From NCBI RefSeq assembly GCF_002285905.1, contig NZ_CP016305.1, positions 248,001 to 312,000 of the forward strand: 64,000 bases of DNA. Direction: 5' to 3'. A program made the translations under genes and the position numbers. Positions 18,779 to 28,850 of the stretch are shown piece after piece. The number at the start of each line of letters is the position of its first letter. The stretch's first letter is position 1. This DNA is from Rickettsia sp. MEAM1 (Bemisia tabaci) (GTDB taxonomy: Bacteria; Pseudomonadota; Alphaproteobacteria; Rickettsiales; Rickettsiaceae). Below the pieces are notes generated by a model. That model was not told the origin of the DNA and searched no databases. It saw nothing but the letters and a program-made list of their open reading frames with translations.

Positions 18779-19639
18779 GGCACCGTCAAGTTAAGTAAAT
18801 TAGTGTCACAAAGTACTATATTTTTAGATTTCAGACAGCAAGAAGTCTTTGAGTAGCTTCATCCCAAATGGATTTAGCGGACGCAAATGCAATTCTTTGC
18901 TCAGATGCTGTTTTAGTATATCTTCCAACATTTACAGCAAATATATTTCTGACTTTTCCCATCAGTGATAATGTACATTGTGCTGAATTAGGATGCTTAA
19001 ATTTAATCAGTATCTTCTCTTTTCTCCTAGTTGGCTGATGGGCATTCTCAATCCGATTATTTAGTCTTTTATCGGTACGATGCTTAGTCCTAGGACACAT
19101 ATACCTAACTGGTTTAATGTAGCTTTTTAGCTTATCAGTCACAATAACCCTTGGACATGGATAATTACCCAATAATCTTGATAAAAAGCGAATAGCTGAT
19201 TTCTTGTTACGACGCTTCTGCAGTAATACTTCTAATTCATGTCCCTCAGAGTCAACAGCTCTCCATAATATGAATACTTCACCTTTGATCTTGATATTCA
19301 TCTCATCCAAATGCCATTTATCAGTTGGCTTTCGCTCTCTCTTACTAATAACATCTTGAAAATAAACTACAAACTTATAACACCAAAACCTTACAGTCTC
19401 ATGACTTAATATAATACCTCGATAAGCCATCTGCTCTTGAACATCTCGGTAACTATTATTAAAGCGATGATATAACCATACTGTATGGCTAATAATGCTT
19501 GCTGGAAAACGATGTCTATTCGGGGCTTGAGTAATATGCATAGCGGTAAAATCTAGGATAAATTGTTACTGCTATTCTATAAATCATTCCCTGTAATTGC
19601 TCAATACTTAATTTATACCTCCCTTAACTTGACGGTGCC
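18779..19639 (-). mobile_element. IS6-family-like insertion sequence, complete copy 3
   Basis: Complete 861 bp with both 17-bp inverted repeats. Flanking octamers tattcaat and atttgttc differ, so no target duplication. It sits between gyrA and the secretion operon, without cutting a recognisable gene. Confidence 0.93.
18831..19541 (-). CDS. IS6-family-like transposase (copy 3)
   Basis: 236-aa DDE transposase with Asp79, Asp136 and Glu165 intact and the majority sequence of this window. Confidence 0.9.
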   Translation of the reverse strand: MHITQAPNRHRFPASIISHTVWLYHRFNNSYRDVQEQMAYRGIILSHETVRFWCYKFVVYFQDVISKRERKPTDKWHLDEMNIKIKGEVFILWRAVDSEGHELEVLLQKRRNKKSAIRFLSRLLGNYPCPRVIVTDKLKSYIKPVRYMCPRTKHRTDKRLNNRIENAHQPTRRKEKILIKFKHPNSAQCTLSLMGKVRNIFAVNVGRYTKTASEQRIAFASAKSIWDEATQRLLAV

Positions 19640-19702
19640 ATTTGTTCATGTGATACTCGTTTATCAGATATATAAGCTATTCCAGTACAAAGGTGTTTTT
19701 AA

Positions 19703-19731
19703 TGTCATTCCCAGCAATGGCAGGAATGACA
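19703..19731. repeat. Type A palindromic repeat, minimal form
   Basis: 29-bp inverted repeat with arms TGTCATTCC and GGAATGACA around CAGCAATGGCA, just downstream of the aprE-like gene. Confidence 0.65.
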
Positions 19732-19759
19732 TATTAGTCGTCATAACACAGTCAGAAAA

Positions 19760-21301
19760 CTACTTCTCTCTGAATGCCTTAAATGCTGTATCGATTACAG
19801 GATCAAGGAGATATCTAAGCAATGTTCTAGTTCCAGTAACGATCTGTACTTCGGCTTGCATACCAGGATGTAATTCTAGATTTTTTATTTTGGCAATTCT
19901 GTTAAATTCATCCATATCAATCTCTACCCTAGCAATATAGTAATTATCTTGCTGCTGCGGATGCTGTCTTTCATCTTGAACAATATCCGGTGATACGCTG
20001 ACTACTTTACTGGTAAATGTTGGAGTAGTACGTGATTTAAAAGCACTAAAACGTATTTTTGCAACTAGTCCTTCATGCACTGAATCTATATTTTTTTGTG
20101 ATACCTTTGCTTCTATAATTAGTGGATCGTTAGTAGGTGAAATCTCCATAATAGGTTGTCCGGTACCTATATAACCACCAATTGTATGATATTTTAGATT
20201 ATTAATTATACCATCCACAGGTGATTTTATTACTATTCGATTAAGTGAATCAGTTAAAGAGTTATATTTTTCTTTAAGAGAAGCTGTTTGTACTTGTGCA
20301 TCACGAAGCTCTGTTAAAGTCTTTTCAGTATATTTGTTTTGTAGGTTTATAATGCTAATTTGAGATTCAGTAATAGCGTGGTGTGTTCCTGCTATTTCCG
20401 TATCAGTCGTTGCAACGTCACTTTTTGCACTAGCAACTCTTGCTTCTTGTTCTAACAAGTCCTTTTTTTGCACAAAGCCTTTATTTTGTAGAGTTCTTAA
20501 AGCCTTTAAACGTTCTTGGTAAACTTCGGCTGTTTTAGTTGCAGCTACTTTTCGTGCCTCCAAGCCTTCAATCTTCTTTTCAAGCTGAGAAATACGTTGC
20601 TGTAAAGCATCTTTTTCTGAATTATATACTTCTTTTTTTGATCTAAATAAATTTTCTTGAGTGTGTATTATCTTAGCGACTTCCGGTAAATTAATATCTT
20701 GCATTAAAAAATCAGAAAATTCGATTTGCTCTAGATTATCACGCTCAGCAATTAAACGATTTTCAGTAGCCAGAGCAGTACGATATTGACCTAAAGTGCT
20801 CTCATGCTCGCTTTTTATTCGTGTTTCTTCAAGTTCTATTAGCTTATCACCTGCTTTAACTTTATCACCTTGTTTCACATAAATAGCTTTGATTATTCCA
20901 CCTTCATTGTGCTGGATTGTCTTTTTATTAGTGCTTGGCATTAATATTCCAACTGCTACAGCCCCACTATCAAGCGGTGCAACAGCCATCCAAACACCAC
21001 CGATTAATACTAAGAAAATAATAACATAAATACCAAAAAGTATAGGTGATCTTGCAGCTTGTGCGACATTATTACGATCTTTATCAGTTTTTTTAGTAGT
21101 AAAATTAACAAATCTATCAAGTTTAAGCAGTAAAAATTCTATTACTTGTGAAGTCTTTTTTAATGTGCTATTTATTAAAGCTTTACGTTTAGAGCTTTGA
21201 CCTTTAAGGCTTAGTGAATTTTCTCTCAAGGACAGTAATTGCTTTAACTGTTCCGGCGTAATTTGAGGTTTATTGTTTTTTAAGTCCTGCATAATATTCA
21301 A
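19760..21301 (-). CDS. Type I secretion membrane fusion protein (HlyD/AprE family)
   Basis: Periplasmic adaptor of a type I secretion system, linking the ABC exporter to an outer-membrane TolC channel. 513 aa. An N-terminal cytoplasmic segment of about 85 aa is followed by one transmembrane helix (about 88-108). Then come the lipoyl-like half GGIIKAIYVKQGDKVKAGD, a long alpha-hairpin (about 165-345) and the second half IVIKSPVDGIINNL with IGTGQPIMEI. The last block LHPGMQAEVQIVTG and a short tail match the AprE/PrtE branch. It is the last gene after the ABC protein (124 bp gap holding a type B repeat). No secreted substrate or tolC gene is present in the window. Confidence 0.92.
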   Translation of the reverse strand: MNIMQDLKNNKPQITPEQLKQLLSLRENSLSLKGQSSKRKALINSTLKKTSQVIEFLLLKLDRFVNFTTKKTDKDRNNVAQAARSPILFGIYVIIFLVLIGGVWMAVAPLDSGAVAVGILMPSTNKKTIQHNEGGIIKAIYVKQGDKVKAGDKLIELEETRIKSEHESTLGQYRTALATENRLIAERDNLEQIEFSDFLMQDINLPEVAKIIHTQENLFRSKKEVYNSEKDALQQRISQLEKKIEGLEARKVAATKTAEVYQERLKALRTLQNKGFVQKKDLLEQEARVASAKSDVATTDTEIAGTHHAITESQISIINLQNKYTEKTLTELRDAQVQTASLKEKYNSLTDSLNRIVIKSPVDGIINNLKYHTIGGYIGTGQPIMEISPTNDPLIIEAKVSQKNIDSVHEGLVAKIRFSAFKSRTTPTFTSKVVSVSPDIVQDERQHPQQQDNYYIARVEIDMDEFNRIAKIKNLELHPGMQAEVQIVTGTRTLLRYLLDPVIDTAFKAFREK

Positions 21302-21320
21302 TCATTCATTATTATTTTTT

Positions 21321-21415
21321 GTCATTGTGAGGAGCGTAGCAACACGTGGCAACCTCATTAAGATAAACTCCTGAGATTGCGTATGTACAAAACTTACATT
21401 TTTCCTTGCAATGAC
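21321..21415. repeat. Type B palindromic repeat between the aprE-like and aprD-like genes
   Basis: Arms GTCATTGTGAGGAGCG and CCTTGCAATGAC. The inner segment GTACAAAACTTA is shared with the element at 38171-38253. It lies within the transcript of the secretion operon. Confidence 0.8.
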
Positions 21416-21424
21416 GATTTTGCA

Positions 21425-23182
21425 CTATTTGTTATTAATATGAATTGTGCCGCCTTTTAAAGTTTTAAAGTGGTTTTGAATTTCATCCAGCGTTCCATGA
21501 ACTGCAACAGCACCATCCTGTAATATTAATATCTTATCAACAACTGATAATACAGAAGGTCTATGTGAAATTACAACGACTGATATTCCTTTTAGTTTTG
21601 CTTGCTTTAAAGCACTCGCAAGTGCTACTTCACCAGCTTCATCTAAATTAGCATTAGGTTCATCTAAAATTACTAGTTTTGGATCACCATAAAATGCTCT
21701 AGCAAGCCCTATACGTTGTCTTTGCCCGCCTGATAAATTAGAGCCAGCAGGACCTATATCTGAATCATAACCGTCAGGAAATCTTAATATCATTTCATGA
21801 GCACCAGCTAGCTTAGCTGCTTCGATAACTTTTTGTGGGTTAGCATTTTCTTCCATTCTAGCAATATTTTGCTTGATGCTACCACTGAAAAGCTCTATTC
21901 CTTGAGGCAAGTATCCTACATGTCTGCCAAAATCTTCTCTATTCCAACGATAAATTTCAGCTTCATCTAAACGTACTGAGCCTGAGGATTCTCTCCATAC
22001 CCCAACTATGATTTTGGCTAAAGTTGATTTTCCGGTTGCTGATGGTCCGATAATTGCTAAAATTTCACCTGGTTGCACCTCAAAACTAACGCCTTTTAAA
22101 ATATATTTTGGTGTGGGTGGTTGCGGCATATGTTTTGGAATAGGGTGAGCATAATAAATATTTTCTACATTTAAATGTCCTTCGACGTTTGGAATTGGCA
22201 TTGCTTCATCACGAGAAGCATAAGTATTAAATAAATTATTGATATTTTTGAATGATTTAATAGCTCCACTCATGCTTTTCCATAACTCAATAGCGTTATC
22301 AAAAGGAGCAAGTGCTCTACCAACTATAATAGAGCTCATAATCATATTACCAGGTGTCATTGATGCTCCATGAGTTTCTACAACAAGATAAGCACCAACG
22401 CCAGTAACTGCCATTTGCATTATGTTACGGATAAACCTTGAAAAGTTAGAAATGACGCCATTACGATAGCTAGCGGTTGATTGTTTATCAAGTGCTGCTA
22501 AGTTAAATTTATGCCAGTTTTTTGTAACATTTTTCATCATCCCCATTGCTTCGACTACTTCGGCATTTCTATTAGCAATATCGGCTTGCGTCATACCTTT
22601 AATCGAGAATTCTGTAGCTTCACCTAAGGTTTTGTTAGTAGCAGCTGCATTAAAGAAAGCTGTTGAAACAATGAGTATAGCACCGAAAATTGTAATAAAA
22701 CCGATATAAGGATGTATTGAGAAAATAACAGCAATATATATGATACTCCAAGGTGCATCGAATAAGGTATTAATTCCGGTACTTGTTAGGAATGTTTTAA
22801 CAGATTGAAAATCACGTAATAGCTGGCTAGAACCCATATTTACACGTGTTGCTGCCGCTGAAATCGAAGAGGCAAAAATAACCGGTGCCACTGTTCTATC
22901 AAGCCATTCTCCCACTTTTATAAGAGTAAAAGAACGAGCAATTTGCAGTAACCCGTAAACAAAATAAATATAAGCAATTATTATCGATAAATATAACAAT
23001 GTGTATAAATTACCACTACCAAGCACCCTATCTAAAACTTGTAGTGAATAAAGGGGAGTGATTAACATTAATAAATTAATTACAAAGGCAAACCAAAAAA
23101 CTATCCAAAAAGCTGTTCGGCACTCTCCAAGTGCGATCATCAAAGGATTTTTTTTATTTAAGGCAGTGTTTTTATTATCCAT
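21425..23182 (-). CDS. Type I secretion ABC transporter (AprD/PrtD family)
   Basis: Inner-membrane ATPase half-transporter, 585 aa. An N-terminal domain of about six membrane helices (between residues 25 and 290) is followed by a nucleotide-binding domain: Walker A GPSATGKST (379-387), signature LSGGQRQR, Walker B LVILDEPNANLD and the H-loop VVISHRPSV. No peptidase C39-like domain precedes the helices, as usual for the AprD branch that exports proteins with a C-terminal signal. Rickettsiae use such a pair with TolC to export ankyrin-repeat and other proteins; the cargo here is unknown. It follows asd by 10 bp. Confidence 0.94.
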   Translation of the reverse strand: MDNKNTALNKKNPLMIALGECRTAFWIVFWFAFVINLLMLITPLYSLQVLDRVLGSGNLYTLLYLSIIIAYIYFVYGLLQIARSFTLIKVGEWLDRTVAPVIFASSISAAATRVNMGSSQLLRDFQSVKTFLTSTGINTLFDAPWSIIYIAVIFSIHPYIGFITIFGAILIVSTAFFNAAATNKTLGEATEFSIKGMTQADIANRNAEVVEAMGMMKNVTKNWHKFNLAALDKQSTASYRNGVISNFSRFIRNIMQMAVTGVGAYLVVETHGASMTPGNMIMSSIIVGRALAPFDNAIELWKSMSGAIKSFKNINNLFNTYASRDEAMPIPNVEGHLNVENIYYAHPIPKHMPQPPTPKYILKGVSFEVQPGEILAIIGPSATGKSTLAKIIVGVWRESSGSVRLDEAEIYRWNREDFGRHVGYLPQGIELFSGSIKQNIARMEENANPQKVIEAAKLAGAHEMILRFPDGYDSDIGPAGSNLSGGQRQRIGLARAFYGDPKLVILDEPNANLDEAGEVALASALKQAKLKGISVVVISHRPSVLSVVDKILILQDGAVAVHGTLDEIQNHFKTLKGGTIHINNK

Positions 23183-23192
23183 ATTAATTATT

Positions 23193-24209
23193 TTATAAAT
23201 AAGTTTTAATTAATTCTTCAGCAATTTGAACGCTATTTAAAGCAGCTCCTTTACGTAAATTATCGCATGTAATCCATAAATTTATGGCGTTCTCTTTACT
23301 TGCATCATCCCTAATGCGTGAGACATATACAGCGTCTTCGCCTACTACTTCAGTAGCTGAGATATATGCTAAATCTTTAGTTTGTGAAATCGTAACAACC
23401 CCGTCAGCATCTTCTAGTATTTCCTCAACTTCTTTAGCATCCACTTTACTACTAAATTCTATATTAACGGATATAGAATGACCAACAAATACAGGTACTC
23501 GTACAGAAGTTACGCTAACTTTAAGATGATCACCAATAATTTTCTGTAGTTCTAAAGCAATTTTTAACTCTTCGCTTGTATAACCATCTTTATTTAAATC
23601 GCCTATGTAAGGAAATAAATTGAATGCAATTTGTTTTGGAAATATGTTGGGGCTTTTTTCTTCAAAGATATACTTAGATTTTGTTTGATCATAAAGTTCA
23701 TCCATTCCTGCTTTACCTGCTCCAGATACTGATTGATAAGTAGATATTACAACTCTTTTTATACTTATTTCATTATCTAGCGGTTTAAGTACAACTGCAA
23801 GAGGAATCGCAATGCAGTTAGGATTCGATATAATATTTTTAGTAGCAAAGTCTTTAAGTGTTGATAAATTAGCCTCAGGTATAATTAAAGGTATATCTTC
23901 ACTTAGTCTAAAAAAAGAAGATTTATCAATAACCACACAATTTTTAGTAATAGCACTTGGTATATACTTTTTTGATACTTCCGAACCTGCTGAAAAAAAT
24001 GCAATATCTATTTCCTCAAAATCTAGATCATCTAAGCTACTTATTTGTAATACTTGCTCGCCAAAGCTAACTTTTTTTCCAATAGAATTATTTGAAGCAA
24101 CAGCATAAATTTTGTTAATAGGAAAATTGCGTTCTGCTAGAATATTTAAGGTTTCACGACCGACATTTCCAGTAGCACCGATAACAGCAATATTATATTT
24201 CTTGGTCAT
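23193..24209 (-). CDS. asd: Aspartate-semialdehyde dehydrogenase
   Basis: NADPH-dependent reduction of aspartyl phosphate to aspartate semialdehyde, feeding diaminopimelate for peptidoglycan and lysine. 338 aa. The N-terminal Rossmann motif GATGNVGRE (11-19) is followed by the catalytic Cys132 in [10 protein letters not shown] and the conserved [10 protein letters not shown] histidine block. It supplies the meso-DAP pathway used by MurE elsewhere in the window. It sits 2 bp after the HIT gene and 10 bp before the transporter gene, in one operon. Confidence 0.95.
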   Translation of the reverse strand: MTKKYNIAVIGATGNVGRETLNILAERNFPINKIYAVASNNSIGKKVSFGEQVLQISSLDDLDFEEIDIAFFSAGSEVSKKYIPSAITKNCVVIDKSSFFRLSEDIPLIIPEANLSTLKDFATKNIISNPNCIAIPLAVVLKPLDNEISIKRVVISTYQSVSGAGKAGMDELYDQTKSKYIFEEKSPNIFPKQIAFNLFPYIGDLNKDGYTSEELKIALELQKIIGDHLKVSVTSVRVPVFVGHSISVNIEFSSKVDAKEVEEILEDADGVVTISQTKDLAYISATEVVGEDAVYVSRIRDDASKENAINLWITCDNLRKGAALNSVQIAEELIKTYL

Positions 24210-24211
24210 TT

Positions 24212-24565
24212 TTATTTAATTAATCCAATAAGTTTTTCACCACCAATAATATGAAAATGGAAATGAAAAATAGTTTGTCCGGACTTCTCGCCTTTATTGG
24301 TGATTAAGCGATATCCGTCTTTGTCTAGTCCTGCTTTATTTGCTATATCAGAAACCTTAGCAAAAAAATGCTTTATTTCTTCTACTGAAGCTTTAGAAAT
24401 AAAATCGGCGTAATCGATATATTCATTTTTAGGTATAACAATAATATGTACTGGTGCAACAGGTGCTATATCTTTAAATGCTAAAACCTGCTCATCTTCA
24501 TAAATTACTTCTGCTGGTAAATTTTTATTGATAATTTTTGCAAAAATGTTTTCTTTATTATACAT
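24212..24565 (-). CDS. HIT-family nucleotide hydrolase (HinT-like)
   Basis: Small purine-nucleoside phosphoramidase-type protein of 117 aa. The histidine triad HFHFHIIGG carries His101, His103 and His105; the upstream [16 protein letters not shown] block is typical of the HinT branch. Probably cytoplasmic; physiological substrate uncertain. Its start overlaps the stop of the upstream DUF2628 gene by 8 bp. Confidence 0.92.
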   Translation of the reverse strand: MYNKENIFAKIINKNLPAEVIYEDEQVLAFKDIAPVAPVHIIVIPKNEYIDYADFISKASVEEIKHFFAKVSDIANKAGLDKDGYRLITNKGEKSGQTIFHFHFHIIGGEKLIGLIK

Positions 24566-24911
24566 AACTGTTACGTTCCAAAAATTTTAATTCAGCCTCT
24601 ACTTGCGAACCTGCAACTACTATATCTTTAAGGGTATAATCATTTCTTTTTAAGTGATTTTCTCTAATATCAGCAGCAAAAAAACCGAATATTAACATGA
24701 TAATTAGCTTTAATGCAAGCGTTAACTCATATATATTAATTGCCATTGCTACTATATTAAGTGCTACAGCTATGATAACAGGTAACCACATTTTATGGTA
24801 TAATGCCCAGAATACACTTAAAAGAACTGCTGTCCATGAAAAACTTTCTTCAACGACAATAAAATTATTATTTTTTTGTGTAGGGTTAATGTATATTGCG
24901 TATATATTCAT
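24558..24911 (-). CDS. DUF2628-like membrane protein
   Basis: 117-aa protein with a short hydrophilic start, the block FIVVEESFSWTAVLLSVFWALYHKMW typical of DUF2628 proteins, and two to three membrane helices (about 28-45, 47-62 and 65-83). A hydrophilic tail follows. First gene of the minus-strand operon DUF2628-HIT-asd-aprD-aprE; divergent from hslV, with the promoters presumably in 24912-25047. Function unknown. Confidence 0.8.
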   Translation of the reverse strand: MNIYAIYINPTQKNNNFIVVEESFSWTAVLLSVFWALYHKMWLPVIIAVALNIVAMAINIYELTLALKLIIMLIFGFFAADIRENHLKRNDYTLKDIVVAGSQVEAELKFLERNSYV

Positions 24912-25047
24912 TATTTAAACCTTGAAAATTCACAGGAAAATGATTAATTATAACTAGATTACTCAAGGAATAATTAACATTATTTAATTATTATAAATAA
25001 TGAATATATTACTTAATCAGCAAATTAATATCAATAAATTTTACATT

Positions 25048-25596
25048 ATGTCAGATAATTTAGCATTACATGGCACTACAATACTTTGTTTAAAAAAGAA
25101 CGAAGAAATAATTATAGCAGCAGATGGACAAGTTTCACATGGCAATACAGTATTAAAATCTACTGCTCGAAAATTACGAACTATAGCAAATAATAAAATT
25201 ATTGCAGGTTTTGCTGGCTCTACTGCTGACGGGCTTGCTTTATTTGAAAAGTTAGAAGTAAAAATAGAGCAACATAAGCATAATTTGCTTAGAAGTGCAG
25301 TTGAACTTGCCAAAGACTGGCGTAGCGACAAATATTTACGTCGTTTAGAAGCAATGATGATTGTTGCCGACCGCAATCATATACTAATTTTAACTGGTAA
25401 CGGTGATGTTGTTGAGCCAGAGAATAATGTTGCAGCAATAGGCTCAGGTGGTCTATTCGCCTTATCCGCAGCACGTGCTTTAATGTCTTACGATAATCCT
25501 CTAACTGCTGAAGAAATTGCTTTAAAATCTATGAATATAGCAGCAGATCTTTGTGTATTTTCTAATCATAATATTATAACGGAAAAAGTTGTATGA
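25048..25596 (+). CDS. hslV: ATP-dependent protease subunit HslV
   Basis: Peptidase ring of the HslUV (ClpQY) complex. From ATG 25048 the product is 182 aa with the N-terminal nucleophile Thr in [11 protein letters not shown], to be exposed after removal of about nine residues. The block [15 protein letters not shown] and the glycine-rich [15 protein letters not shown] are conserved. An upstream in-frame ATG at 25000 would add 16 AT-rich-encoded residues before the propeptide, which is unlikely. The stop overlaps hslU by 4 bp (ATGA). Confidence 0.94.
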
Positions 25597-26951
25597 AATC
25601 TACTAAAACTACTAATACTAATAAAAAAGACCCTATGTGGCTTACACCTTCTCAAATAGTTAACGAGCTTAACAGATTTATCGTAGGTCAAGAAAAGGCT
25701 AAAAAAGCCGTTGCTATTGCTCTTAGAAATCGTGGTCGTCGTAAAAGAGTAGAGGGAAACTTACGTAATGAAATAGTACCAAAAAATATCTTAATGATAG
25801 GTTCAACGGGAGTTGGTAAAACAGAAATTGCAAGAAGACTTGCTAAACTTACTAATTCTCCTTTTTATAAAATAGAAGCAACAAAATTCACCGAGGTTGG
25901 CTATGTAGGGCGTGACGTAGAATCAATAATTCGTGATTTAGTAGAAATAGCTGTTAATACTCAAAAAACGATAGCTAAAACGGAAGTAGATATTAATGCA
26001 CGTGAGAAAGCAATCGAGAGAGTGCTAGATAGTTTAGTAGGTAAGACTTCAAGTAGTGAGACAAGAGAAAAGTTTCAAGAAAAAATCTTAAGCGGTGAGC
26101 TTGATGACACGGAAATTGAAATTAGTGTAGCTGATACAGCTCCTGTAGGCGGAGGTAGCTTTGAAATACCTGGCATGCCTGGGGCATCTATGGGAGTGCT
26201 TAATCTTGGTGATATGATAGGAAGAGCTTTTGGAACGACTAAAACTAAAACAAAGAAAATGTTAGTTAAAGAAGCAATGAGTATAATTTTATCAGAAGAG
26301 TCTGAAAAATTAATTGATCAAGAAAAAATAATCCAACAGGCAATTAATTTAGTTGAAAATGATGGAATAGTATTTATTGATGAGATTGATAAGATTGCCT
26401 CAGTAGCTAATTCTGGAGCAAAGAATTCAGAAATAAGTAGAGAGGGCGTGCAGAGGGATTTACTACCTTTGATTGAGGGAACAACAGTTAATACAAAATA
26501 TGGTCCTGTTAAAACAGATCACATATTATTTATTGCTTCAGGAGCTTTCCATATAGCAAAACCCTCAGATTTATTACCTGAATTGCAAGGAAGACTACCT
26601 ATTAGAGTAGAGTTGAATTCATTAACTAAAGAGGATATGATAAAGATACTACTTGAGCCTGAAACTAGCTTAATAAAGCAATATTCGGCTTTAATAGGTA
26701 CTGAGAAAGTAGAACTTGAATTTACGAATTCCGCTATAGAGAAAATTGCAGATTACGCTACTACAGTTAATCTAGAAATCGAAGATATAGGAGCAAGAAG
26801 ATTGCATACTATACTTGAGAATTTACTTGAAGATATAAGCTTTAGAGCTAGTGAAATGCAAGGTGAAAAAATATCTATAGATGATAAATTTGTAGAAAAT
26901 CAATTATCAAAAATACTAACTAATCTTGACTTAGCAAAGTTTGTTCTGTAG
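25593..26951 (+). CDS. hslU: HslU AAA+ ATPase subunit
   Basis: Unfoldase partner of HslV, 452 aa. The N-terminal block [28 protein letters not shown] is split here as [16 protein letters not shown] followed by KAKKAV. Walker [10 protein letters not shown] is at residues 70-78, and Walker [13 protein letters not shown] and the sensor GRLPIRVEL follow. The C-terminal domain ends in a short hydrophobic tail (LDLAKFVL) as needed to dock into HslV. Translationally coupled to hslV. Confidence 0.95.
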
Positions 26952-26986
26952 TATGCCTTTGCAATCAAAGGTAGTACTGTTAAAAC

Positions 26987-27160
26987 ATGATAATTCATAT
27001 AGCAAGTCTTACGTTTAACGGGATTGATATCACCGATGTTGATGTGCAGGTACAAATATCGCCTGGTATACCTGCTTTTACCATAGTAGGGCTTGCTGAT
27101 AAAACTATTGCTGAGTCAAAAGAACGAGTTAAAGCAGCTTTATCTTCTATAGGGCTTGCA
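26987..27160 (+). pseudogene. comM: ComM/YifB-type Mg-chelatase-like ATPase, N-terminal stump
   Basis: 58 codons match the start of the ComM family: a first strand IIHIASLTFNGID, then PAFTIVGLADKTIAESKERVKAAL, the typical N-terminal domain of this branch-migration helicase. The gene is cut at 27161 by an IS left end, and the AAA+ core of roughly 440 aa is absent from the window. In other bacteria ComM aids homologous recombination of incoming DNA. It follows hslU by 35 bp. Confidence 0.88.
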
Positions 27161-28021
27161 GGCACCGTCAAGTTAAGGGAGGTATAAATTAAGTATTGAG
27201 CAATTACAGGGAATGATTTATAGAATAGCAGTAACAATTTATCCTAGATTTTACCGCTATGCATATTACTCAAGCCCCGAATAGACATCGTTTTCCAGCA
27301 AGCATTATTAGCCATACAGTATGGTTATATCATCGCTTTAATAATAGTTACCGAGATGTTCAAGAGCAGATGGCTTATCGAGGTATTATATTAAGTCATG
27401 AGACTGTAAGGTTTTGGTGTTATAAGTTTGTAGTTTATTTTCAAGATGTTATTAGTAAGAGAGAGCGAAAGCCAACTGATAAATGGCATTTGGATGAGAT
27501 GAATATCAAGATCAAAGGTGAAGTATTCATATTATGGAGAGCTGTTGACTCTGAGGGACATGAATTAGAAGTATTACTGCAGAAGCGTCGTAACAAGAAA
27601 TCAGCTATTCGCTTTTTATCAAGATTATTGGGTAATTATCCATGTCCAAGGGTTATTGTGACTGATAAGCTAAAAAGCTACATTAAACCAGTTAGGTATA
27701 TGTGTCCTAGGACTAAGCATCGTACCGATAAAAGACTAAATAATCGGATTGAGAATGCCCATCAGCCAACTAGGAGAAAAGAGAAGATACTGATTAAATT
27801 TAAGCATCCTAATTCAGCACAATGTACATTATCACTGATGGGAAAAGTCAGAAATATATTTGCTGTAAATGTTGGAAGATATACTAAAACAGCATCTGAG
27901 CAAAGAATTGCATTTGCGTCCGCTAAATCCATTTGGGATGAAGCTACTCAAAGACTTCTTGCTGTCTGAAATCTAAAAATATAGTACTTTGTGACACTAA
28001 TTTACTTAACTTGACGGTGCC
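27161..28021 (+). mobile_element. IS6-family-like insertion sequence, complete copy 4
   Basis: Complete 861-bp plus-strand copy that interrupts comM. Its right end abuts, without spacer, the interior of a partial minus-strand copy (28022-28490). Confidence 0.93.
27259..27969 (+). CDS. IS6-family-like transposase (copy 4)
   Basis: 236 aa, majority sequence of this window, DDE residues Asp79, Asp136 and Glu165 intact. Confidence 0.9.
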   Translation: MHITQAPNRHRFPASIISHTVWLYHRFNNSYRDVQEQMAYRGIILSHETVRFWCYKFVVYFQDVISKRERKPTDKWHLDEMNIKIKGEVFILWRAVDSEGHELEVLLQKRRNKKSAIRFLSRLLGNYPCPRVIVTDKLKSYIKPVRYMCPRTKHRTDKRLNNRIENAHQPTRRKEKILIKFKHPNSAQCTLSLMGKVRNIFAVNVGRYTKTASEQRIAFASAKSIWDEATQRLLAV

Positions 28022-28490
28022 AATAATCTTGATAAAAAGCGAATAGCTGATTTCTTGTTACGACGCTTCTGCAGTAATACTTCTAATTCATGTCCCTCAG
28101 AGTCAACAGCTCTCCATAATATGAATACTTCACCTTTGATCTTGATATTCATCTCATCCAAATGCCATTTATCAGTTGGCTTTCGCTCTCTCTTACTAAT
28201 AACATCTTGAAAATAAACTACAAACTTATAACACCAAAACCTTACAGTCTCATGACTTAATATAATACCTCGATAAGCCATCTGCTCTTGAACATCTCGG
28301 TAACTATTATTAAAGCGATGATATAACCATACTGTATGGCTAATAATGCTTGCTGGAAAACGATGTCTATTCGGGGCTTGAGTAATATGCATAGCGGTAA
28401 AATCTAGGATAAATTGTTACTGCTATTCTATAAATCATTCCCTGTAATTGCTCAATACTTAATTTATACCTCCCTTAACTTGACGGTGCC
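28022..28490 (-). mobile_element. Partial IS copy, first 469 bp, with truncated transposase
   Basis: Element positions 1-469 on the minus strand: left inverted repeat at 28490 and the first 124 transposase codons from 28392, lacking the second Asp and the Glu. It is abutted by complete copy 4. After 28490, a short AT-rich tract to 28559 holds nothing I recognise. Confidence 0.9.
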
Positions 28491-28559
28491 TTGATTGTTT
28501 AAATATAGATTCTGAAATTGTTGATAAGAGTTTAAGTTTATGTAAATCTAGTTAACTCT

Positions 28560-28850
28560 TTAAAAAGCAATTCCAAGCTCGTCAGTTAAAATACTCATTA
28601 GCTCTAGCCCTGCTCTATTTTTCCATTTCCCTTGCTCATAGAAAAAATGGTAAGGTCCGCTAACAGGAGATGATAACCAAATTTCCTTAGCTGCACTTTG
28701 TTTATTTATTACATATATACCGTCAGTTGTATCAATACTTAATATATCGCTTTGCAAATCTACATCTATATCTTGATTTTGTTCTTCAATCCTGTCTGCT
28801 ATATGTGCAATTACTGTTTCAGCTATTTTACTAAATTCACTATTATTCAT
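28560..28850 (-). CDS. cyaY: Iron donor protein CyaY (frataxin homologue)
   Basis: Acidic frataxin-type protein that binds iron and modulates Fe-S cluster assembly by the Isc machinery. 96 aa from the start [11 protein letters not shown] at 28850. The acidic first helix ([17 protein letters not shown]), the sheet with [26 protein letters not shown] split as [16 protein letters not shown] and PVSGPYHF, and the final helix [15 protein letters not shown] are present. Nine further in-frame codons upstream overlap mltG and are unlikely to be used. Starts 8 bp inside the 3' end of mltG. Confidence 0.9.
   Translation of the reverse strand: MNNSEFSKIAETVIAHIADRIEEQNQDIDVDLQSDILSIDTTDGIYVINKQSAAKEIWLSSPVSGPYHFFYEQGKWKNRAGLELMSILTDELGIAF

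Noticed and set aside
25000-25047. Longer hslV start
   Set aside because: The extra 16 residues precede the known short propeptide before the catalytic Thr and have no ribosome site.
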